Shown: positions 60,523-64,000 of the stretch, one piece after another
Position numbering within the stretch: position 1 is the stretch's first letter
Layout: every line of letters begins with the position of its first letter
Assembly: GCA_964608025.1 (NCBI GenBank)
Contig: CAZSLO010000012.1
Span: 155,378 to 219,377, forward strand
Reading direction: 5' to 3'
DNA length: 64,000 nt
Source: CAZSLO01 sp964608025
GTDB taxonomy: Bacteria; Chloroflexota; Dehalococcoidia; Lucifugimonadales; CAJWER01
Position numbers and translations under genes: made by a program
Notes under the pieces: model-generated
Databases searched by the model: none
Seen by the model: the letters and a program-made list of their open reading frames with translations, nothing else
What the model was told of the DNA's origin: nothing

Positions 60523-61035
60523 TCATGAGAAATAAGGTTGGATTTTTTGTGTAATTCCAGATGCGCCAGAGAAACCAACCTGACGCCACATTTCGTACAC
60601 AATAATGGATGCGGCGTTAGAAATGTTCAGGCTACGATTAGCAGGCATCATTGGGATATGCACACGATTTCTAATGTCTAGTTTATCCACCACGCTGTCA
60701 GGTAATCCTACGCTTTCTGAGCCAAAAACGATTGTGTCTCCAATTTGGTATCTAGGAGTGGTATATAGGACAGTTCCAGGTATCGTGGCCCCATAGACAC
60801 TACCAAGGGTTATAGTTTCGAAAAATTCATCGACCGAGTTATGTACCCTCAAATCTGTAAGGTCAGTGTAATCTAAGGAAGCTCTACGCAACCTAGCATT
60901 CTGCAACTCAAATCCTAATGGTTCCACTAAATGTAAACGGGCCCCGACATTAGCACAGAGACGAATTAAATTACCGGTATTTTGGGGTATTTCGGGAGCT
61001 ATCAAAACGACATTAGCTATGGGCTGAGAATCCAA
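60523..61035 (-). CDS. trmL: tRNA (cytidine(34)-2'-O)-methyltransferase
   Basis: The 170-aa SPOUT-fold protein has APEIPQNTGNLIRLCANVGA, VFGSESVGLPDSVVD near 105 and the knot-forming PMMPANRSLNISNAASIIVYE (read in parts). It methylates the wobble ribose of tRNALeu with SAM. The length (about 155-170 aa) fits TrmL rather than longer SpoU relatives. TTG start at 61035. Confidence 0.92.
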   Translation of the reverse strand: MDSQPIANVVLIAPEIPQNTGNLIRLCANVGARLHLVEPLGFELQNARLRRASLDYTDLTDLRVHNSVDEFFETITLGSVYGATIPGTVLYTTPRYQIGDTIVFGSESVGLPDSVVDKLDIRNRVHIPMMPANRSLNISNAASIIVYEMWRQVGFSGASGITQKIQPYFS

Positions 61036-61121
61036 AATTCATCCTTGTTAACGAGGTTGTTTTTAATTGCCCATGGGTATCCTAGTTATTAGGTTCCATG
61101 TACTGATTCATGTCTTAGAAA

Positions 61122-61970
61122 TTAATCAGTCATCCCTCGAGTAATCGCAAATTGGCGCGTAAAGGCTGCTAGTTCTTCAGGTGTCTCACCGATTGCAGGT
61201 TTGGATGTCTCGAAGGTGTATGGACCCTGATAATCTACTTCATCAAGTGTGCCAAGTAGATCGTCCCAATTTAGGAAACCACGGGTTGGACCTCTGTGAT
61301 CAGTGCCATCTTCCGCTCCTTCAACATCGTGGAGGTGTGTACCGCATAGCCGAGGGCCGGCAGATCGGATCTCCTCAACTATTTCGTTACCTAGTACTCC
61401 CACATGGCCTGTATCAATTATCAACCCAAGGTGTTCCGAGGGATAAGGTTCAACTAATGTCCGTAATGTTTTCATCGTTCGGTAAGGATAATTACAGCGG
61501 TACGGCAGGTTCTCGAGATTGATACGTACGCCAGCTTCCTGTGCAACAGGAACCAAACTATCCAGTGAGATAGATACTCCTTCTTTCACCAGTTCAGCAG
61601 TCTCAGGGGCATATGCGTTTTCCACAAATATTGGGTTTGGGATTGGGTGAATGACCATGTCGGTTCCACCAAGATCTGAGAGAAACAGAATGTAGTCGTG
61701 TAGGATAGCAATCTCCTGGGTTCTCCATTCCTTGTCAGTGGTTCCCAGTGTAGTACGGCCAGATGGGGCATGCATTGTCCGAATCTTAAGTCCTCTAGAC
61801 GCTACCCTCGAAAGAAAATCTGAAAGATCCTTGCCGATGAGTCTATGCTCAAGATGTGGGTCCCGTCCCGAGACTTCAACCTGTGGGAACCCGATGTTTG
61901 CCACAGTATCTAAAGCCTCCTCGATCGTTCGATCGGAGAATCCTGCGGTGCTATAGCTAGTGTTGTCCAT
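61122..61970 (-). CDS. Xylose-isomerase-like TIM-barrel sugar isomerase/epimerase
   Basis: The 282-aa AP_endonuc_2-type barrel has TVANIGFPQVEVSGRDPHLE, a Glu in RINLENLPYRC (about 152), Asp/His in LIIDTGHVGVLG (about 187), THLHDVEG with HRGPTRG (about 215-230) and a Glu in YTFETSKP (about 258). It is a paralogue of the gene at 57592 but shares little sequence. Substrate unknown. A palindrome lies about 95 bp upstream of its ATG, in the gap shared with the MBL hydrolase gene. Confidence 0.87.
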   Translation of the reverse strand: MDNTSYSTAGFSDRTIEEALDTVANIGFPQVEVSGRDPHLEHRLIGKDLSDFLSRVASRGLKIRTMHAPSGRTTLGTTDKEWRTQEIAILHDYILFLSDLGGTDMVIHPIPNPIFVENAYAPETAELVKEGVSISLDSLVPVAQEAGVRINLENLPYRCNYPYRTMKTLRTLVEPYPSEHLGLIIDTGHVGVLGNEIVEEIRSAGPRLCGTHLHDVEGAEDGTDHRGPTRGFLNWDDLLGTLDEVDYQGPYTFETSKPAIGETPEELAAFTRQFAITRGMTD

Positions 61971-62063
61971 TTTTCCTCCAGAACAGTATTATATATCTCA
62001 CTCAATGTCAGACGTGTTTATCCATTAGAATTCATTTTTAAGTTGTAGAATGCTATAGGGATT

Positions 62064-62080
62064 ATAATCTCAGAGATTAT
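62064..62080. promoter_or_regulatory. 17-bp palindrome over a TATAAT-like box in a divergent gap
   Basis: ATAATCTC and GAGATTAT surround a single A. The left arm overlaps ATTATAAT, which reads as a -10 element on both strands. It lies between the divergent isomerase (61970) and MBL-hydrolase (62207) genes. Confidence 0.4.
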
Positions 62081-62206
62081 TTACTGTCCCCTGATTTCTT
62101 TGTCTCTCTTGTTACCTCAACGATTCCATTGTTCTTCTTGACCTACCATCGAGGTTTGTTGAACGTTGACTATGGAGTTGCCAATAGCTAGGCTTTATTT
62201 TATGCC

Positions 62207-62836
62207 ATGGAAACACTAGCAACTAACGTTTACAAAGTCGTCATAGGCGAGCCGTTAAATAACGTTCATCTCATTACCGGTACCGACGGTGCGGTTTTCT
62301 TTGACAGCGGTCACGGTACGCAAGAATCTCATGACAAGATAATTTCGATGTGGGATGCGGTAGGTAGGCCAGTGATAAGGGCGATTGTGCTAAGCCATTG
62401 GCATGATGATCATAGTGGGGGTGCCCAAAAACTCTCAGATGTGACAGGTGCTCCTATTTTTTCTGGGCCTCTTGATAAGCCGGGTATTGAGTATAAATTG
62501 ACTGGCACGACTATTGAGTATACCCCTTCAGATGGAGAGCGCCTTAATTTAGGGGGAGTTACTTTGATATTCATTCATACTCCGGGCCACACGCATGGAT
62601 CTTTGAGTGTTCTTTATGAAGAGGAATGTATCCTGTTTACCGGAGATTTCATGAGGACTGCCAAACCATTCTCTATGGATCCAACACACGGGAAGATGTC
62701 CGACCAACGTGAGTCGTTGAAGAAAATTCAGATATACGACATCCGAATGATCACGCCAGGACATGGTGATCCTGTGGATGATGCTAAGCTTTTTATATCT
62801 AACGAACTACAACTTACAGCAGATCGGAATTGGTAA
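62207..62836 (+). CDS. Metallo-beta-lactamase-fold hydrolase
   Basis: The 209-aa protein has the zinc motif LSHWHDDHSGGAQKL (HxHxDH near 64-69), a His in HTPGHTHGSLSVLY (about 125), an Asp in LFTGDFMRT (about 145) and a C-terminal His in TPGHGDPVDD (about 187): all ligands of the binuclear site. Relatives include glyoxalase II-like, lactonase-like and other hydrolases; the substrate is not determinable. ATG 62207. Confidence 0.88.
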   Translation: METLATNVYKVVIGEPLNNVHLITGTDGAVFFDSGHGTQESHDKIISMWDAVGRPVIRAIVLSHWHDDHSGGAQKLSDVTGAPIFSGPLDKPGIEYKLTGTTIEYTPSDGERLNLGGVTLIFIHTPGHTHGSLSVLYEEECILFTGDFMRTAKPFSMDPTHGKMSDQRESLKKIQIYDIRMITPGHGDPVDDAKLFISNELQLTADRNW

Positions 62837-62920
62837 AGATTACGGACACAATATTTCTATCTTGTTCCATCTTGGATAGGATCAACAAACAGGGTAGGTC
62901 AATTTAGCCGAATATGGCCC

Positions 62921-64000
62921 CTAGGCTTTAGTCAAAACCTTATGCGTTTCAAGAGCATCCGAAAATAAGTCTTCTTGAGAGGGTCCGCTGAACAATATAT
63001 GACCCATTTTCCGACCCGGGCGGACATCCGGTTTACCGTACGAATAGATTCGTGCGTTTTGGTTTTTCAATATCCAATTTGTCGTATATGGATCAGTTAG
63101 ATTCGTGTACTCTTCTCCCAATACATTTAACAAAATTGACGATGTTATTTGTTGAGGATTTACAAGTGGTAGGCCTACTAGCGTTCGAATCTGAAGTTCA
63201 TATTGAGATACTGTGAAGGAGTCTATTGTGTGATGTCCAGAATTATGTGGCCGTGGAGCAATTTCATTGACCAGGAGTTCCTCATTATCTAGCAGAAACA
63301 TCTCCACACAAAAAACACCGGGGTCTCCTATATTCTTTATAACTTCTTGAGCGAGATCTTGGGCTCTTCTTCCTATTTCATTGGAAATTCTAGCTGGAGA
63401 TATGCTTATTCTCAAAATACCATTTTCATGAATGTTCTCAGTTGGCGGAAAAGTCACTAATTTGGTTTTGCCATCGTAGCCCACAACAACTGAAAGTTCG
63501 ATTTTATAAGGTACTACTTGCTCGACCACCCATGGACCGTCTCCCTTCAAAACTTTTTCGATGCTGGCGATATCCTGAGCGCTTGATATCCTCCATTGCC
63601 CGTGACCGTCATATCCCAGCGTGGCGGTTTTTACTATCCAGGGTAGTTCTAGTTGAACCATATTTAATTCCGCAGGGTTCTCTATAACAGCATATTTTGT
63701 TATAGGAATGTGGTTTTCTGCTAGGAAATGTTTTTCTCTGGTCCTATCTTGAGCAAGTCCTAAACTTTTGCTTCCTGGTCTGACTCTGATTAGCTTTTCC
63801 AGACCGTCCGTTAAGGTCACAGGGACATTTTCCCATTCCAAAGAAGCGCAATCACATACATCCGCGAATTGTTTTAACGTGTCTGGGTCATCAAAAGGTG
63901 CGTCGAATGCCACAGTAGCAAATCTCTTTGCTGGTGCATTTGGCGATGGGTCCCAAACTGATACTTTGTACCCAAACCGTAGAGCAGCTTCTGCGAAAAA
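62921..64000 (-). CDS. purK: 5-(carboxyamino)imidazole ribonucleotide synthase (partial, N-terminus cut by window edge)
   Basis: The frame is open to base 64000 (360 codons) and continues beyond it; the internal ATG at 63913 is not the start, since FFAEAALRFGYKVSVWDPSP upstream is the PurK Rossmann half. The ATP-grasp domain shows VKTATLGYDGHGQW, GPWVVEQVVPYKIELSVVV, FCVEMFLLDNEELLVNEIAPRPHNSGH (read in parts) and SQYELQIRTLVGLPL. It carboxylates AIR with ATP and bicarbonate in purine synthesis. About 20-25 N-terminal residues lie outside the window. It is convergent with the MBL gene. Confidence 0.95.
   Translation of the reverse strand, partial: FFAEAALRFGYKVSVWDPSPNAPAKRFATVAFDAPFDDPDTLKQFADVCDCASLEWENVPVTLTDGLEKLIRVRPGSKSLGLAQDRTREKHFLAENHIPITKYAVIENPAELNMVQLELPWIVKTATLGYDGHGQWRISSAQDIASIEKVLKGDGPWVVEQVVPYKIELSVVVGYDGKTKLVTFPPTENIHENGILRISISPARISNEIGRRAQDLAQEVIKNIGDPGVFCVEMFLLDNEELLVNEIAPRPHNSGHHTIDSFTVSQYELQIRTLVGLPLVNPQQITSSILLNVLGEEYTNLTDPYTTNWILKNQNARIYSYGKPDVRPGRKMGHILFSGPSQEDLFSDALETHKVLTKA

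Overview
Organism: a mid-GC bacterial chromosome segment with dense operons and very frequent TTG start codons. The gene content suggests a free-living marine Chloroflexota, most like the SAR202 / Dehalococcoidia-related lineages. The grounds are many SDRs, Gfo/Idh and luciferase-like oxidoreductases, PhyH, a large Asp-box propeller, a UbiA/UbiD/UbiX quinone cluster, a short EF-Ts and a MEP isoprenoid operon. This is inference from gene content; no rRNA or tRNA gene was recognised that would settle it. Layout: 1-4.1 kb (minus) is an operon of a CinA_C-nucleotidyltransferase fusion followed by ubiD, ubiA and ubiX, the last cut by the left edge. 4.5-9.3 kb (plus) is a potassium-uptake cluster (TrkH/KtrB, three RCK-type proteins, a Usp) running into pheA. 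9.3-10 kb holds a small YtxH-type membrane pair. 10.3-25.1 kb is a mainly minus-strand catabolic accessory region: an MfnB-like enzyme fused to a TusA-like domain, two DapA-family lyases, PhyH dioxygenase, three SDRs, a class V aminotransferase, a 1045-aa Asp-box propeller, a lactonase-like amidohydrolase, an acyl-CoA-dehydrogenase-fold protein and a Gfo/Idh dehydrogenase. 25.3-28 kb is aconitase and a 7Fe-type ferredoxin. 28.2-34 kb is an epimerase, a luciferase-like monooxygenase and cmk-plsC-glmS. 34-36.1 kb is a small accessory island directly downstream of glmS, carrying an HNH protein, a small PD-(D/E)XK protein and two recombinase-like remnants. The terminal KSVTVE-stop codons of glmS recur at its far end. 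36.2-37.3 kb is a zinc formaldehyde/alcohol dehydrogenase. 37.6-47.6 kb is the conserved series rpsB-tsf-pyrH-frr-uppS-cdsA-dxr-rseP-ispG-proS. 47.6-64 kb is mixed: epimerases, a sucrase/ferredoxin-like protein, a NUDT6-like Nudix enzyme, a HemL-like aminotransferase, two Gfo/Idh enzymes flanking a Cas4-like nuclease, two xylose-isomerase-like TIM barrels, a selenocysteine-type peroxiredoxin lipoprotein, a DAG-kinase-family protein, trmL, an MBL hydrolase and purK, cut by the right edge. How the genes work together: the housekeeping block couples translation (S2, EF-Ts, RRF, ProRS), UMP kinase, and isoprenoid/phospholipid synthesis (UppS, CdsA, Dxr, IspG) with the site-2 protease RseP. The accessory blocks look like sugar-acid and small-organic oxidation modules (dehydrogenase, lactonase, SDR, DapA-type aldolase). 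Most notable observations: (1) an in-frame TGA exactly at the catalytic Cys position of a peroxiredoxin-like lipoprotein, with a SECIS-like hairpin 15 nt downstream, which reads as a selenoprotein; (2) repeats of the glmS 3-prime end bounding a nuclease-bearing island, a Tn7-like attachment hotspot; (3) an MfnB-TusA fusion in tandem with a DapA-family enzyme behind a 30-bp perfect palindrome. All calls come from reading the sequence; no database search was run.
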